Below, one piece after another: positions 1-10,990 of a stretch of 64,000 nt of DNA. The notes beneath the pieces were generated by a model. It searched no databases, had not been told where the DNA came from, and saw nothing but the letters and a program-made list of their open reading frames with translations. The DNA comes from Narthecium ossifragum (lineage: Eukaryota > Streptophyta > Magnoliopsida > Dioscoreales > Nartheciaceae): positions 15,362,062-15,426,061 of the forward strand of contig OY986973.1 of assembly GCA_963920575.1 (NCBI GenBank), written 5' to 3'. Both the position numbers and the translations under genes were made by a program. Positions within the stretch are counted from its first letter, which is position 1. Each line of letters opens with the position of its first letter.

Positions 1-766
1 TAGAATTTTGAACATGCACACTAGCACTACAGTCATGAGCATATGCATCATCAACATGAACATCTTGAGCATGTGCACCACAAGCATTAAAATCATGAAT
101 GTATGCATCACAATCACTAAAGTCATCGACACATGCATCATACGTGTTAGGCTCATCAACATCCACATCATGGGAAGTAGCAACATAAGTATCATGCACA
201 TAATCATCATAAGTACTAGGATAAGAGTAGAAAGGCTCATTGTGTTGCAGATAGCTGTTGGACGTGAAGGCGACATTGGGATGGTTGTAGGATTTGGCAT
301 CGATATGACCATGATAATCATCCCAGTGCCTCGGGACCGTCTGTGTATGAGTCGTCTCAACAAGCTCATTCAAGTGCTTCATAGCTTCATCAGGATCAAT
401 CTGCAAAAACTCACCCTTGCATCTTGTTTCAAGAATTTGACGTTCATGCTCAGTTAATCCATAATAAAAATTGCTAACTAAACGCCAATTAGAATAACCA
501 TGTTGAGGGCATGAAGCTATTAAACTGTTAAATCGCTGCCATGCATCACATAATGTCTCATCATTCTTTTGTGCAAAGGATGAAATCTTTCTTTTCAATG
601 CGTTAATCATATAAGTAGGAAGATACTCATTGACAGAAACATGACTCGTTCTATTCTCCAAACTCAATTCGTATATACTTTTCTTACGAACTGTTGTTTG
701 AGACATTCCATCTCTCGACTTCATAGAACATGATTTCAAATAGTCTTGATATAATTCATTTTCCAT
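1..766 (-). CDS. Retrotransposon gag, partial at window edge
   Basis: This is an open minus-strand frame of 255 codons starting at the ATG at 766 and running off the left edge without a stop. It encodes a Ty3 gag capsid region that packages element RNA. The N-terminal half has the Retrotrans_gag signature: a DAWQRFNSLI block near residue 86, CPQHG near residue 100, and NFYYGL about 13 residues later. The last roughly 90 residues are Asp/His/Tyr/Cys-rich with short repeated Asp-containing blocks. The start was chosen because it follows the A/T-rich leader and begins the continuous homology. No stop or frameshift is visible, unlike the other retroelement frames in this window, so this copy looks relatively young. 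Confidence 0.8.
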   Translation of the reverse strand, partial: MENELYQDYLKSCSMKSRDGMSQTTVRKKSIYELSLENRTSHVSVNEYLPTYMINALKRKISSFAQKNDETLCDAWQRFNSLIASCPQHGYSNWRLVSNFYYGLTEHERQILETRCKGEFLQIDPDEAMKHLNELVETTHTQTVPRHWDDYHGHIDAKSYNHPNVAFTSNSYLQHNEPFYSYPSTYDDYVHDTYVATSHDVDVDEPNTYDACVDDFSDCDAYIHDFNACGAHAQDVHVDDAYAHDCSASVHVQNS

Positions 767-972
767 CCTCTCTTTTTTTTTAGTTTTTTTTTTTTTGGTC
801 AGTTTTTTTTTCAGCAAATAAAAATAAAACGAAAATTCAAAACAAAACTAAAAAGAAAATAATGAAAACTAAGGAAAAAGAAATATCGTTCCAAAGAAAA
901 GGGAACAAAGTTACCGCCTTCGATGTCTTCAATCATCGTGATCTGATAATTCTTGTACTTTTCTGAACCGTC

Positions 973-990
973 TCCCCGGCAACGGCGCCA
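973..990 (-). other. Primer binding site for tRNA-Asp
   Basis: On the minus strand the 18 bases read TGGCGCCGTTGCCGGGGA, complementary to the 3' end of plant tRNA-Asp. They lie 8 bases inside the LTR end at 999. A near-identical site follows the LTR that ends at 56813. This primer choice is usual for Athila/Tat-type Ty3 elements. Confidence 0.9.
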
Positions 991-1963
991 ATTTTTTATG
1001 TCGCTCAAATGTGTCGCGCACAGCGGTCGCGGTGCAGTACAGCATAAGAGAGGTCGAATCCCACAGAGAGATAAGCAGAAAGGATCCAGAAATACAGATA
1101 ATAATATATTGAAGACAATCAAGAAAGCTAACTAAACTAAATTAGATCAAAGGATTAATGATAATGTAGGATTAACTAAAGATATCAGGCTTTTTATAAG
1201 GCTAGGCTTCAGGAATCACTTCACTCGGATTTAGGTTCTTCTCTTCTCAACGGTTCATATGATACTCAGTTAAGGGATTCACATCCCAATCACCTTAACC
1301 GGAAGATATGGAACTATAAACCTAACAAAATATATAAATGTCTCTCCCTACGATTGGTTCTTCCTTTTTATAGTTCTAACTTCATCCAACCAAACTTAAG
1401 AATACACGATACCGACTGTCACTACAGGCAACGCGCAGCAAAAGTTCATCGGGACAAAACCCTAACTCTATCTAACGGGGTCTCTAAGAATACACAATAC
1501 CAACTCTCACAATCGGCAATCCATAGCAAAGATTTCACGGGATAGAGCCCCAACCTTGTCTTACCAGATCCCTAAGAATACACAATACCAGCTGTCACTA
1601 CGGGCAATGCATAGCAAAGGTCTCGTGAGACTCGGTAGGAGAATCAAAAGAGATAACTATGGGATTATAAGATCATGAAAGAAGCATGACTGGATTCATA
1701 ATATTAATCATCCACATAAAAATCTATAATCTGAAAATAATATTTGAAGATCCAATACATAGAAAAAAGTTTAACAATAAAGATTAAAAACTATGAATCA
1801 TTGTTGGAGAAGACGCCCTAATCCTCGCTAGATCATCCGTCCGCCATGCCCGCGGATTACTCGGCCATGGATGGAGATTCCTTCATCTTCTTCCCTTGAG
1901 AAACGTCCAGAAAAGAGCCTCCAAAAACGTCCAAGAACTCCCCTTTGATTAACCCTAAGTATC

Positions 1964-1976
1964 CAATTTATAGCCC
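1964..1976 (-). promoter_or_regulatory. TATA-like box of the family B LTR
   Basis: The minus strand reads GGGCTATAAATTGG, in the position expected for an LTR promoter. It lies about 55 bp downstream of the palindrome cluster. The solo copy has CTATAAATAG in the equivalent place (49288-49297). Confidence 0.55.
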
Positions 1977-2029
1977 CCAAATCTCTCCATCCACGGATTA
2001 GATCTGAACCGTAGGTTTTCTTCACTGGA

Positions 2030-2395
2030 AACGTCGGATCGATCCCTCCCAGGGTGTCGGATCGATCGGTTTCGTAAAAATCTTCTGTCTCTGGCTATTC
2101 CCGAGTCCGATCGATGGATGGATCGATCGAACTGTGTTCCTCTAGAAAGCATACGTTCTGTCAACCTTTAATTCCCAAGTCCGATCGATCAGACTATGGG
2201 TGTTGGATCGATCGGTTGCATAAAAATCCGCTGTTTTTGGCTATTCCCGAGTCCGATCGATCGGACCATTGGTGTCGAATCGATCGGACCCCGTAGGAGG
2301 GATGGAGGGATCGATCGGATCCTTTATGGCTGAAAAATATATGTTCTGTCACGTTTCTGCGTAGTCCGATCGATCGGCGGATCGATCGGACTTCC
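2030..2395. repeat. GATCGATC palindrome cluster, TCC/GGA type
   Basis: About ten copies of GATCGATC or one-base variants occur, typically as TCCGATCGATCGGA. Several are paired with about 23 bases between starts. A spacer block (GGCTATTCCCGAGTCCG) repeats twice. The cluster lies upstream of the TATA-like box at 1964-1976. Confidence 0.85.
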
Positions 2396-2751
2396 AGCTT
2401 ATTTTCTATTCTGCCATTCAGACTGCGCCATCGGTACTAAAGTTGCCGTAACTTCCTCTAGGAAACTCGAAATCATGAACCGTAAAATTCTCCAGAATCT
2501 AGACTTCAAAAGCTTTCCATCCATATATGGCACATCATCTGGTTCTTCATGAGCAGGTACAGATTAATTTTTGAAGTTGATCCATATACTCTTTTCAGCT
2601 TCTTTTAACCCCAATTTCCTGCATTTTCCCAACAAACTTGTGAAGCAACATATAGACGTAAAAATAGTAATAAAGATGTTGATTAAGGATAATAATCTAG
2701 CAATTGAGATGGTTATAAGACTGTTCAGAATGCACTTTCATGCACTCATCA

Positions 2752-3522
2752 GAAGCCGCCATCTCCAGCTCGCCGGAGAGCCGCCGGAGCCCTCCCATGG
2801 CCGCAGCCGTCGCCGGAGAAGGAAGAGGGTTGCCCGCGGAAGAGGGAGAGAGAGAGGAGGAAGGAGGAGGAGGGGACCTCGCCACCGCCTCCAGGCCGCC
2901 GGGGAAGGGACGGGGTCGTCGCGGGAGAGAGGGACGTTTGCCGCGGAAGAGAGAAGGGAAGGAGGGAGGGGGAAAGCTCGGGGAAGAGGAGCTCTTGCCG
3001 GACCTGAGGAGGGGGAGCTCGAAGGAGACGACAACCGGCAATGGAGGCGAAGGAGCTCCGGAGAAGAGGGGGCTGGTGTCGTCGCGAGCGAAGGAGAAGA
3101 GAGGGGGTCGGGCGCGGGGAAGCCAGCGAAGAGGGAAAGAAGGAAAAGAAAAGGAAAGGGAAAAATAAAAGGAAAAGAAAGAGAGAGGGAAAAGAGAGAG
3201 AAAGTAAGTAGGAGAGAGAAGAGGGTTAAGCCACATAAGTGGCTTAGCCGGTTCAGACAAGCTAACTGATCGGACTGAATCCGATCAGGCTCCAAGTTGC
3301 GATCTCTAATGGATCTACTCAATCACGTACATCAATCAAGGTTGAGTGTGCACTACACGGGTGTGAAACTGACCGCCAAGGCGCAATTTACCAAATTGCC
3401 CTTGGGGTCCAGAAATCGTGATGCGATCAACCAATCGCAACCCAAGGCCAACCGGGCCAAACCACAAAACCAGACCCTCGACCTCCCGCGGTCGGACCGG
3501 GTTGGAGGAACGGGTCCTCACA
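2752..3522 (-). repeat. Truncated LTR of the TGTGAGGACC superfamily
   Basis: On the minus strand the LTR starts TGTGAGGACCCG at 3522, as at 53558, and is cut at 2752 where the family B element inserted. It contains the conserved GGGCAATTTGGTAAATT and TTTCACACCCG blocks. The GC-rich purine tract at 2790-3230 opens long frames on both strands, but they are low-complexity and overlap each other, so I do not call them genes. Confidence 0.75.
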
Positions 3523-3610
3523 GAGTGTCATTTCAGACGATACGATACATAGATCCATTCAGTGTTGGCAGCAGAGGTGTCGAGGAGGCGTCGTTCAGTT
3601 ACGTCATTCG

Positions 3611-4331
3611 TGTAACGACCCCCTCCGTCCAGGGCCGCCTAGGGCCTACAGGTTCCGTCCAGCATCCATCCGAGGGCTCCATCCAACACAATATTGTCCA
3701 CTTTTGGCTCACCATAGAAATCAGGGAAAAATTCCCAGTAGATCACCCATCCCGGGACCGCTCCAAGGCAAGCACGTTTAACCTTGGAGTTTTCTTGTGG
3801 ATCACTGTGATCACGACTTTAAAACGCGTTGTGTCTTATAATGGTTACTAATATACTTATTATCTATGGGGGTTTGTTACCCGGTCACCTGGTTCTACTA
3901 CATGCCCACCAAGCGAACACCGACACCTAGGTACCCCGGGTCACACAACCCAACCCCCTTAGAGGCCCAGCGTCCTTGCTGGCGCAATCCGGCTAGCAGA
4001 CCTACAGCCTGCTCTGATACTATCTGTAACGTCCCCCGTCATCCAGGATCCACCCGAGGGCCCCACCCGACACAATATTGTCCGCTTTTGGCTCACCATA
4101 GAAATCTGGGAAAACTTCTCAGTGGATCACCCATCCCGGAACCGCTCCAAGGCAAGCACGCTTAACCTTGGAGTTTTCTGGCGGATCACTGCCATCACGG
4201 TTTTAAAACGCATTGTGCCTTATAAAGGTTACTAATATACTTATTATCTACGTGGGGTTGCTTACCCGGTTACCTGGTTCGGCTACATGTCCTCTAGGTG
4301 AACACCGACCCCTAGGTACCCGGGTCTTATA
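3611..4331 (-). mobile_element. Cassandra TRIM, complete two-LTR copy
   Basis: Two LTRs (3611-3947 and 4025-4331) flank a 77-bp internal domain. On the minus strand each LTR contains a 5S rRNA-like segment with box A (GTTAAGCGTGCTTG in the second LTR) and a box C resembling GATGGGTGACC. The internal domain holds a tRNA-Met primer site next to the LTR, with one changed base, and a short purine tract. Flanking five bases are ATTCG (3606-3610) and ATGCG (4332-4336), a likely decayed target duplication. The element encodes no protein and depends on other elements to move. Confidence 0.85.
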
Positions 4332-4536
4332 ATGCGTCATCAGACGCGATGATTCGAGCTTGGGCCAGATACATTGCACCGAAGTCATGACGACGTGGAG
4401 TGACGATGACACATAGCCTACGGAGATACATCATGGACTTCGGCATCAGCTTAGTTGGCATCGATGCAAAGGTCAGAAATAGGTTTAGTCGGTTCACGTC
4501 CCAGTCCGGATGGATTTTCTGGGTCGGGGTATGACA
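4332..4536 (+). repeat. LTR-terminus-like segment
   Basis: The segment ends GGGTCGGGGTATGACA. This resembles the 3' end of the LTR at 53558-56380 (GGGTCGCGGTGTGACA), including the preceding TTTTCTGG block. The matching start in this orientation was not found, so it is an LTR end of unclear parentage. Confidence 0.4.
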
Positions 4537-5297
4537 CGCACCTCCTCCACCCCATTGCCCGATCTCCCACCATCGCCTCAGGGGTTCGACACTTGACAGC
4601 CCGCTCCTCCCTCCTTGAAGATACAATGCCGCCTTCCCCACATCTCCATCATTCGCGGCCTCCCAACGCTGTCTACCTCCAGATCCCACAACCCCCACCA
4701 ACCGCGACGCTCCTCTACCATCCTCTCCCTTGTCACGGCTAGTACCCTCTCCGGCCTCCTCCAAGTCCAGCTGACTGTCGCCACCATTGGCAAGAGGTGG
4801 AGACGTGACCTCGGCTCCACGCCCATTGTCCGTCCCGGCCTTCGACCTGGTGCCCGAGCTTACAAGCGGGCGGCTCGTAATAGAGGGCGTGAACTCCGTC
4901 TCATCGCAATGTTAGGGTTCTCAAGGAGTTAGCGGTCTTGAGAAGGGGTGCATTTCATGGAACCATTGAGAACAACTCCTATAACTTTCTTGTCTAAGGA
5001 CTGATTGATGTTATGTCTCCTAAATTACATGCATCAATCTCCGGATTCTTTTTGACAAGAGAGAAAAATGTTAGTTTCATTAATTCTCCAATAGATATAT
5101 ACAATGAATAAGATTTTATTCCTTGGTGCATGTGTGTTGCTAAAAGGGTTCAGAATATCATTACTATTTTGAAATCAAGCATGTCATAAGTATCTAGTTA
5201 TCAATTATGTCATTTATACTCGTGCATGTTATGTAATCATATATGTGACATTGCTTTGAGACTTTGATGCTCATTTTCTGCACACAAATTAAGATTC
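4537..5297. other. No gene recognised
   Basis: A C-rich stretch (4537-4930) gives overlapping short frames on both strands without recognisable motifs. It is followed by AT-rich sequence leading into the CACTA relic. Confidence 0.5.
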
Positions 5298-5515
5298 ATG
5301 GTTATGGATAAGACTTCGATTACCAAGGATAGGGTGAGTACTGAATATTTAGATGGTGTGAAGATTTTTGTTCGATTTGCTTTTGAAAAGGCAACAGATA
5401 GTAATGGTAGAATTCTCTATCCTTGTGTTAAATGCTTGAACTCATTGGTTCAAATGTCAAGATGTCGAAGATCACTTCATATGTAATGATTTCTATAATC
5501 GTTACATCTTTTGAA
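5298..5515 (+). pseudogene. CACTA transposase-associated domain, broken
   Basis: The frame starts MVMDKTSITKDRVSTEYLDG and matches the N-terminal domain (Transpos_assoc type) of plant En/Spm-like CACTA transposases. In that family it reads roughly D-W-x(5)-R-x-S-x-EYL-x-GV...FA...CPC-KC-x-N. The cysteine knuckle is present as YPCVKCLNS, with one expected Cys replaced by Tyr. A frameshift near 5455 moves the remaining part (DHFICNDFYNRYIF) into another frame. No catalytic DDE core was found downstream. Subterminal repeats at 7720-8225 probably belong to the same element. Confidence 0.65.
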
Positions 5516-7700
5516 AGCTTAGAAAGAAGATGGATAGAATCTCAAATCAATAGCATAATCGATATAACCTCGGCCCACAGAGTCTATCAGTTATTTATAT
5601 TAAGCATACTTCTTTCTGGTGCATTTCGTGCCATTTTCATGTGGAATGTGTATTTTTGCAGGTTAGCATCTATCCGACGGTCAAAGCTCTTGTGTAGTTC
5701 TCAATGCATGTAGCTTTAATTTTGTGAATACATAGTCTTATTTTGAGCAAAGACTTCAGTTAAATGCCACAATATTCTTTTTTTGTCTACGTAAATTTTG
5801 CATCCTCTTTTCTTGCAAGTATCTTATCACTCTTATTGGAAGATGTAAATTCGAGAGAAAAATCATAGAAACATTATTTCTGAAACAAAATTGAGCTCAA
5901 GATGTCCTTTAAGTTGTAGTGGGCATTCCAAACTATATTTTATAAATGCAAATTGGTCGCACATTGCTATGGTATTGATTTCATCTATTTTTTTGTTGCA
6001 TTTACAGGAGTCTTGGCTGATTTTAGTACTTTTTCATGTTACATTGTTGTGGATAGTTTCAATCTCGAGAGTAATTTGGATTTCCAGCTAATTATATCAC
6101 TTTTGGCATGTAAGCTCTACTATCTAGCACTCTATCATAACTAGTTAGTTTTGTTGCTTTATTTTCATTAGAATAGATAGATAGGAGTCGGCAAGAGAAT
6201 CCTTTGTATGAAGCACATTACTTATAAATCTACAACTATCTTTAAAAAAATTTCATCTTTAAGGGTATCACTATATTTAATTGACATGAATGAGATTGCA
6301 CAATGAAGAATACACATGGTTATCGCTGTTGTTTGCAACTTGACTTCAAGAAGATTAAACCATGTGTTTTGTAGCCAACTAGTGCTACTGGTTTTACAAG
6401 TGATTCAACTTGACTTCAAGTACACATGGTAAACTTCTGGGTTGCCTTCTGCTGCTGCGTGTAGTGAACTGTCTTGAATGTTGCTATTTGAGGACCCAAT
6501 AAGAAATACATACAAAATTTACAGCATGTGTAACTATAATATCCAATTTTCATAGAAAAACATGGTTTACTTGTTACATGGTTTGAGGCATGGTGTGCAA
6601 AGAATGGAAGTATGTAACATTCTCTTTTATTTTAATCTTTCATGGCTTCGCTTTTAGGAAAGCTTTGGTTCAGTAATGTTGCAACCATGTACTTTCAAAA
6701 ATCTAGCTTCTTTAACTACTTTTTATGAAGTTTAGTAAGGCATCCTAGCATGTATAGTGACATGCATGTAGCTTTTATGAATCTAAGATGTTAGGAGTTC
6801 TTGTTTGGACAATTCTAGCCAAAAATGTTGAGAAAAGAGCACCGCATGGCTATAGCTAAGTCAATTTTGGATGGGTATTTCCTTCACTAGTTGTTCTAAA
6901 AAAAAGTATGAACATGTCAATCGCAGGATGAGGTTTTGCGTTAAGATTTGACTGTATTGTATAACCTACACCCCTTTTCTCGTAGGACAGGTGTTATCCT
7001 ACTTTGACTAATCATCGTTAACTTGGATTTTTGTGTATAACTTATGATTGGCTTGCATCATATATTTTGTCTTTTCTAATGTGCTAGGAAGGGTTATATG
7101 CTATTCTATTGACTATAGAAACGGTACTTGTCGACAGAAATGCTTGTTCTTTTTATTCCTTCTAAATGTATCATGGTTTGTTTCCTTAATTTTGTACATT
7201 GTCAACATCAATTGTTTGTTCTAATTATGTTGCATAGGTAAATGATTTAGCAAGTGCAGCTCTTAACTTACGCTCCACCTTCTACGGCATATACATTGTA
7301 AATTTTAAAATTAAACTTTATTACAATTATATAGCTATTTTGTTGGTGATAATTATTTGTATTGCTCATGCAGGTGCCCCAAGTCTCTGAGATTTATTGG
7401 ATTAAGCCTTCTTTCAAGGGAATATTTTTGGATACTAGAACTTTCTAGCTAAATAGTTTAGTAGTAGGTACTGTTGGATTCCCTATGTGTACTTATATTG
7501 TTGTTGGAAATTGAATGCTTATTTTGTATCTTTTTGGATATTTTAACTTGGCAATTTTAATCAAGGTTACAAGTACTTTTACATTATTTGGAATTTTTTA
7601 TTTATTTGAAAATTTGGAGATGGCTAAGATAATGTCATTGATTTGAAAGCCTGTAAAATAAGCACACACAGAGCCTACAAAAGAAACACTGATCAAAGCC
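5516..7700. other. AT-rich sequence, no gene recognised
   Basis: Only short frames occur. The interval lies between the CACTA domain and subterminal-type repeats, so it is probably the decayed interior of that element. I saw no domain, RNA gene or ordered repeat in it. Confidence 0.45.
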
Positions 7701-7719
7701 AACATTTTTTTGCTGCTTT

Positions 7720-8225
7720 ATCGATGTTTTTTTATCCTTTGTTTATCAAATTTCGAGATCATATATCCACGACTTTGCGTGCCCTATAGCAGCAGTACTA
7801 ACAACGCTGGGCTAGACCACCAATACCAACGGCCATTTTACAGTTTTATCAGCGTTTTGTTAGTCACATTTGGTCATGCATGAAGACCATAAACCCACAG
7901 ATTTCTTTACCCTATAGCAGAATATTTAAAACTGCTGGCCTAGACACCCAATGCCAACGCCAACTTCACAGTTATACCAACGTTTTCTGGGTCACATTTG
8001 GTCATGCGTGAAGACCCTATACTCACAGTTTTGTTCTACCTATGGTAGCAGCCAATAGCGTCGCTAGTATAGTCACTACTATAACCGCGGTCGGTTTTTG
8101 TTACCAGCAGTCGTCAAAACCATTGGTATAGCCTATACCGGTGCCGTCTAAGCCAACGGCTTTTGGCCGTTGGTATAGCCTATAGCCGCGGCCGTTTGGA
8201 GTCTATACCAGCGATTACGGCCAAA
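7720..8225. repeat. CACTA-type subterminal repeats
   Basis: Two diverged direct copies of a block containing TCACATTTGGTCATGC, then GAAGACC, then CCTATRGCAG lie at about 7860-7920 and 7985-8050. They are followed by many short repeats of CCAACGGC, GGTATAGCCTATA and CCGCGGCCG. A CACTACTATAACCGCGG stretch at about 8066 starts with the CACTA terminal motif. Dense subterminal repeats beside a CACTA transposase remnant suggest an element end, but I could not pair it with a second terminus. Confidence 0.5.
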
Positions 8226-8904
8226 CATCTATTGAGACAACTCAAATCAAAGGTCGATGAGCGTAGAATTAATATCTCTCACCGTATCGAGTAGATTAAA
8301 AGGTTAGATTCAATGATTGAGGCTTTAATTCAATCATAGCTCAACAACTGCCAGCTTAAGGTCAAATGGTCGGAAAACAAATCAAGATTTCGTGTGAATG
8401 TAGTCTTGAATTGAAGTGATTTTAATACATCAATCCAATTCCACATCAAAGATCGGAATAAGGTGGTTCTAGCACCTCAAGGTCCTATCCTAAGATCCAA
8501 AAAAACTCCAAGCGGATTGATCATGGTTCTAGCATGACCTAATCTTTGAGGCATTTAACCAAACAACTATCAAGCATCTAATTCTCACTCAATCACATGC
8601 AAGAAAAGGCATTTCATCAATGGATTTCATTAAAAAAACATGGAATTACATGTGAATTCATACAAAAGTTGTCTCAAAAAAGTTATTACGTCAAGAAATC
8701 CAAGAGAAATTTAAGAAAGAACCGTAATACATTAAGGAATTCCCAAGGAGAAGGGGTTCAGTTACTCATCTTGGGTAGGAGATCCGTGGATAAGGAGGCT
8801 TTACCCATCTTCTCCATTCAAATCCACCTTTGGAACCCTAAATCTCTCTAACTCCAAGGTGGGAAGAAAGCTGAGAAAAAGATCCTAAAATAAGAGTCAA
8901 AACC

Positions 8905-8917
8905 CCTATTTATAGGC
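8905..8917 (-). promoter_or_regulatory. TATA-like box beside the palindrome cluster
   Basis: The minus strand reads CCTATAAATAGGGG. The box lies about 50 bp downstream of the first GATCGATC unit at 8965 in the direction of transcription. Confidence 0.5.
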
Positions 8918-8964
8918 CCCAAGTCGTGGACGATCGGAGTAGATCCAAACCGTCCATTTTTACC

Positions 8965-9270
8965 CGTCAGCTGGTCTTGGATCGATCCAAAATAGGTTTG
9001 GATCGATAACTGTAGATCATGGGGTTTCTAAAGGATTGGATCGATCCAAAATCGATCCACTGTGAGTTTGGATCGATCCAATGTGCAAAACTGCAAAAGA
9101 GGCTCTTGAAAGGGGTTTTGGATCGATCCATACTAGTTTGGATCGATCCAACAAGGCTCTGGATCGATCCGAACTGAATCTGGATCGATCTACTCTACAA
9201 TGGCTGAAAAAGTGTTCTCTGGAAATGGTTATTGGATCGATCCAAACTCACAGTGGATCGATTCATTGTG
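8965..9270. repeat. GATCGATC palindrome cluster, TTGG/CCAA type
   Basis: About ten copies of GATCGATC occur, mostly flanked as TTGGATCGATCCAA and often paired at 20-21 bases. The arms ATCGATCCAAA (8981-8991) and TTTGGATCGAT (8997-9007) form a perfect 11-bp stem around a 5-base loop. The block GGATCGATCCAAACTCACAGT occurs in both orientations here, with its main part again at 10847. Confidence 0.85.
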
Positions 9271-9577
9271 CAAAGTGTAATGAATCATGTCTAGATTTCA
9301 TATATGTTGACAAATTTTGTTGATTTAATCTTTAAATTAGCTAGATTGGTTGTATGGTTCATACAAGACTAATTCAAGGTAAAGTGGATCAAGTGGGATC
9401 AAATTGGCTCAAGACAAATCAAAGTGGCTCAACACAAGTCAAGTCGGATCAAGTTTAATGGGGATCAAATTGGCTCAAGGAGGATCGGACGGTCAAAAAA
9501 GAAACCTAGCTGCTCATATTGAGAAGCCCTGATCTTGTATAAAAGGGATTCTCGTGGCTTTTAGAGAGCGGTTCATG

Positions 9578-10082
9578 GAATAATTTGCATATTAGGGGTA
9601 CTCTTTGTTGCATTTTGCAACATGGTGCCACTAACGCTGTTCATTGCACATAAATGGCACTATTTCAGATTCGGACCAAATTACCCTTTACCTTTGCTGA
9701 ATCAGTTTTGCCATCGCACTTGTTGCGCTAATTAATCAACTTCTTGCGCAAGTTCTTTCGCTTTTTTGCGCAAACTAAATAACTTCTTACGCATGTTCTT
9801 CCGCTTTTTACACAAACATAAAGTTGCGCAAGAAGTCGTTTAATTGGTACAAAAAACGGAAGAACATGCGTAAGAAGTTGTTTAGTTTGCGCAAAAAAAC
9901 GAAAGAACTTGCGCAAGAAGTTGAGTAATTAGCGCAACAAGTGCGATGGCAGGACAGAGTCAGCTAAGGTGAGGGGTAATTTGGTCCGGATTTGAAATAG
10001 TGTCATTCATGTGCAATGAACAGCGTTAGTGGCATCATGTTGCAAAATGTAACAAGGAGTACCACTAATATGCAAATTATTC
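9578..10082. mobile_element. Foldback Mutator-type MITE with 10-bp target duplication
   Basis: The 505-bp element is almost entirely one inverted repeat. Arms of about 235 bp begin GAATAATTTGCATATTAG on both sides and meet at a centre of about 35 bp near 9830. It is flanked by identical 10-base copies of GCGGTTCATG (9568-9577 and 10083-10092). Long inverted repeats with a 9-11 bp duplication are characteristic of Mutator-like elements. It has no coding capacity. The arms have few mismatches, so the insertion looks recent. Confidence 0.85.
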
Positions 10083-10092
10083 GCGGTTCATG

Positions 10093-10480
10093 AAGGAGAG
10101 AAGCGGAGTGGCCGCGGAAAAGATTGAGAGAAGAGGAGAGAGGAACATAGAGTGGAGCAGAGAGAGGCATAATAAAAGAGAGAACTTGATGGCGTTAACA
10201 TGGTTGTGAGGGAAGGAAATAGAGAGAAGTAGAGGAGAGGAGGTGGCTGCAGAAGGAAGGAAGAGAGGAACAGAGGGTAGAGGAGACGAAAGGTGGTTGC
10301 GGAAGACAGGTGGAGTAGAGAGAACAAAAGAGAGGTCTGTGCGGAAGAGAGAAGGAATAGAGAGAAGAAAGAGAGAGAGAAGAACATAGAGGTGGTTGTG
10401 AGGAAGAGAGAGAGAGAGAAGAAGAGTGAGAGCAGGCTGTGAGGTGAGAGTGGGTTCGAAGACAGAGGAAAGGGTATTCA
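10093..10480. repeat. GA-rich purine tract
   Basis: The stretch is dominated by irregular GAGAGA and GGAAGA blocks on the plus strand. It opens Ser/Leu/Phe-rich frames on the minus strand that are compositional artefacts. Confidence 0.7.
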
Positions 10481-10844
10481 TCAAACCGAGAGAGCCGATA
10501 AGTATAACTGGGTGGATGTGATCAATCCATAAAAGCAGAGTGACGGACCATGATTTGAGGAGTCGAGCAAGTGCGAAAACGACGGCGTGTATTTGAGGAG
10601 TTAGTACAGTGAGTCTTGTTAACTTGCGTAAACGGTACTCTTATTTTTAGTGGATTGGTTTCGCCTGATCGTACGTTGGACCCGTGGTTTTATCCCGTGA
10701 GGATTTTTCCACGTTAAAAATCGAGTGTCTCTTATCTTGTTCTTGTTTGATTCCCTATATTTATCTGCTTCCGTATTTTTTGGTAATTCGTGGGGTGTAG
10801 AATTTTTTTCACAAAACCCAATATGGGTCTCTGGATGGAAGGTC

Positions 10845-10905
10845 TGGATCGATCCAAACTCACAGTATGTTGGATCGATCCTAAATAATCCTGGATCGAT
10901 CCAAA
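10845..10905. repeat. GATCGATC palindrome cluster, small
   Basis: Three copies of GGATCGATCC occur within 61 bp. The last two are 21 bases apart, and the first is followed by AACTCACAGT as in the 8965-9270 cluster. Confidence 0.8.
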
Positions 10906-10990
10906 TATGATTATTTTCACTTTTTCTTCATCGTTTGCACTTTTTTACCGTGAAATCGATGCAGGTCTTCTTGGGACTCATTGTACATGA

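Larger units (their letters stand above)
1..2751 (-). mobile_element. Athila/Tat-like Ty3 retrotransposon, 5' part (family B)
   Basis: The element reads on the minus strand: LTR (2751 down to 999), tRNA-Asp primer site (990-973), a pyrimidine-rich leader, then gag (766 down to the window edge). The rest lies left of the window. The LTR matches the plus-strand solo LTR at 48701-50170 in several blocks, which fixes its ends. It sits inside an LTR of another family whose remainder starts at 2752. Confidence 0.85.
999..2751 (-). repeat. 5' LTR of family B element
   Basis: On the minus strand the LTR starts TGATGAGTGC at 2751 and ends GAGCGACA at 999. It is 1753 bp long, against 1470 bp for the solo copy at 48701-50170. 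It carries a cluster of GATCGATC palindromes (2030-2395), a TATA-like box just downstream, and a transcribed end containing the GGGATTCGACC block common in such LTRs. No host gene is visible inside it. Confidence 0.8.
8225..9340 (-). repeat. LTR-like region, minus strand
   Basis: A minus-strand TATA box (GGCCTATAAATAGGGG, about 8905-8919) is preceded by a dense GATCGATC cluster and followed by AT-rich leader-like sequence with no coding frame. The arrangement copies the other LTRs here. Exact ends were not found. Confidence 0.45.
9380..10990 (+). repeat. Copia (SIRE/Maximus-like) LTR region, split by a MITE
   Basis: A plus-strand TATA box (TTGTATAAAAGGG, about 9534) and downstream GGATTTTTCCACGTTAAAAATC (about 10701) recall the conserved promoter and R-region blocks of SIRE-type copia LTRs. 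The MITE at 9578-10082 splits the transcribed part. A GA-rich tract fills 10093-10480. The termini and the primer site were not identified. Confidence 0.4.

Noticed and set aside
8..457. Plus-strand frame of 149 codons
   Set aside because: It lies antisense to the gag frame and arises from the short Asp-rich repeats of gag read backwards.
2571..3322. Overlapping frames of 142-232 codons on both strands
   Set aside because: They translate a GA/GC-rich tract inside a truncated LTR, are Arg/Gly/Glu- or Ser/Pro/Leu-rich, overlap in several frames and show no domain.
10077..10484. Ser/Leu-rich minus-strand frames resembling membrane proteins
   Set aside because: They are the complement of a GA-rich tract.
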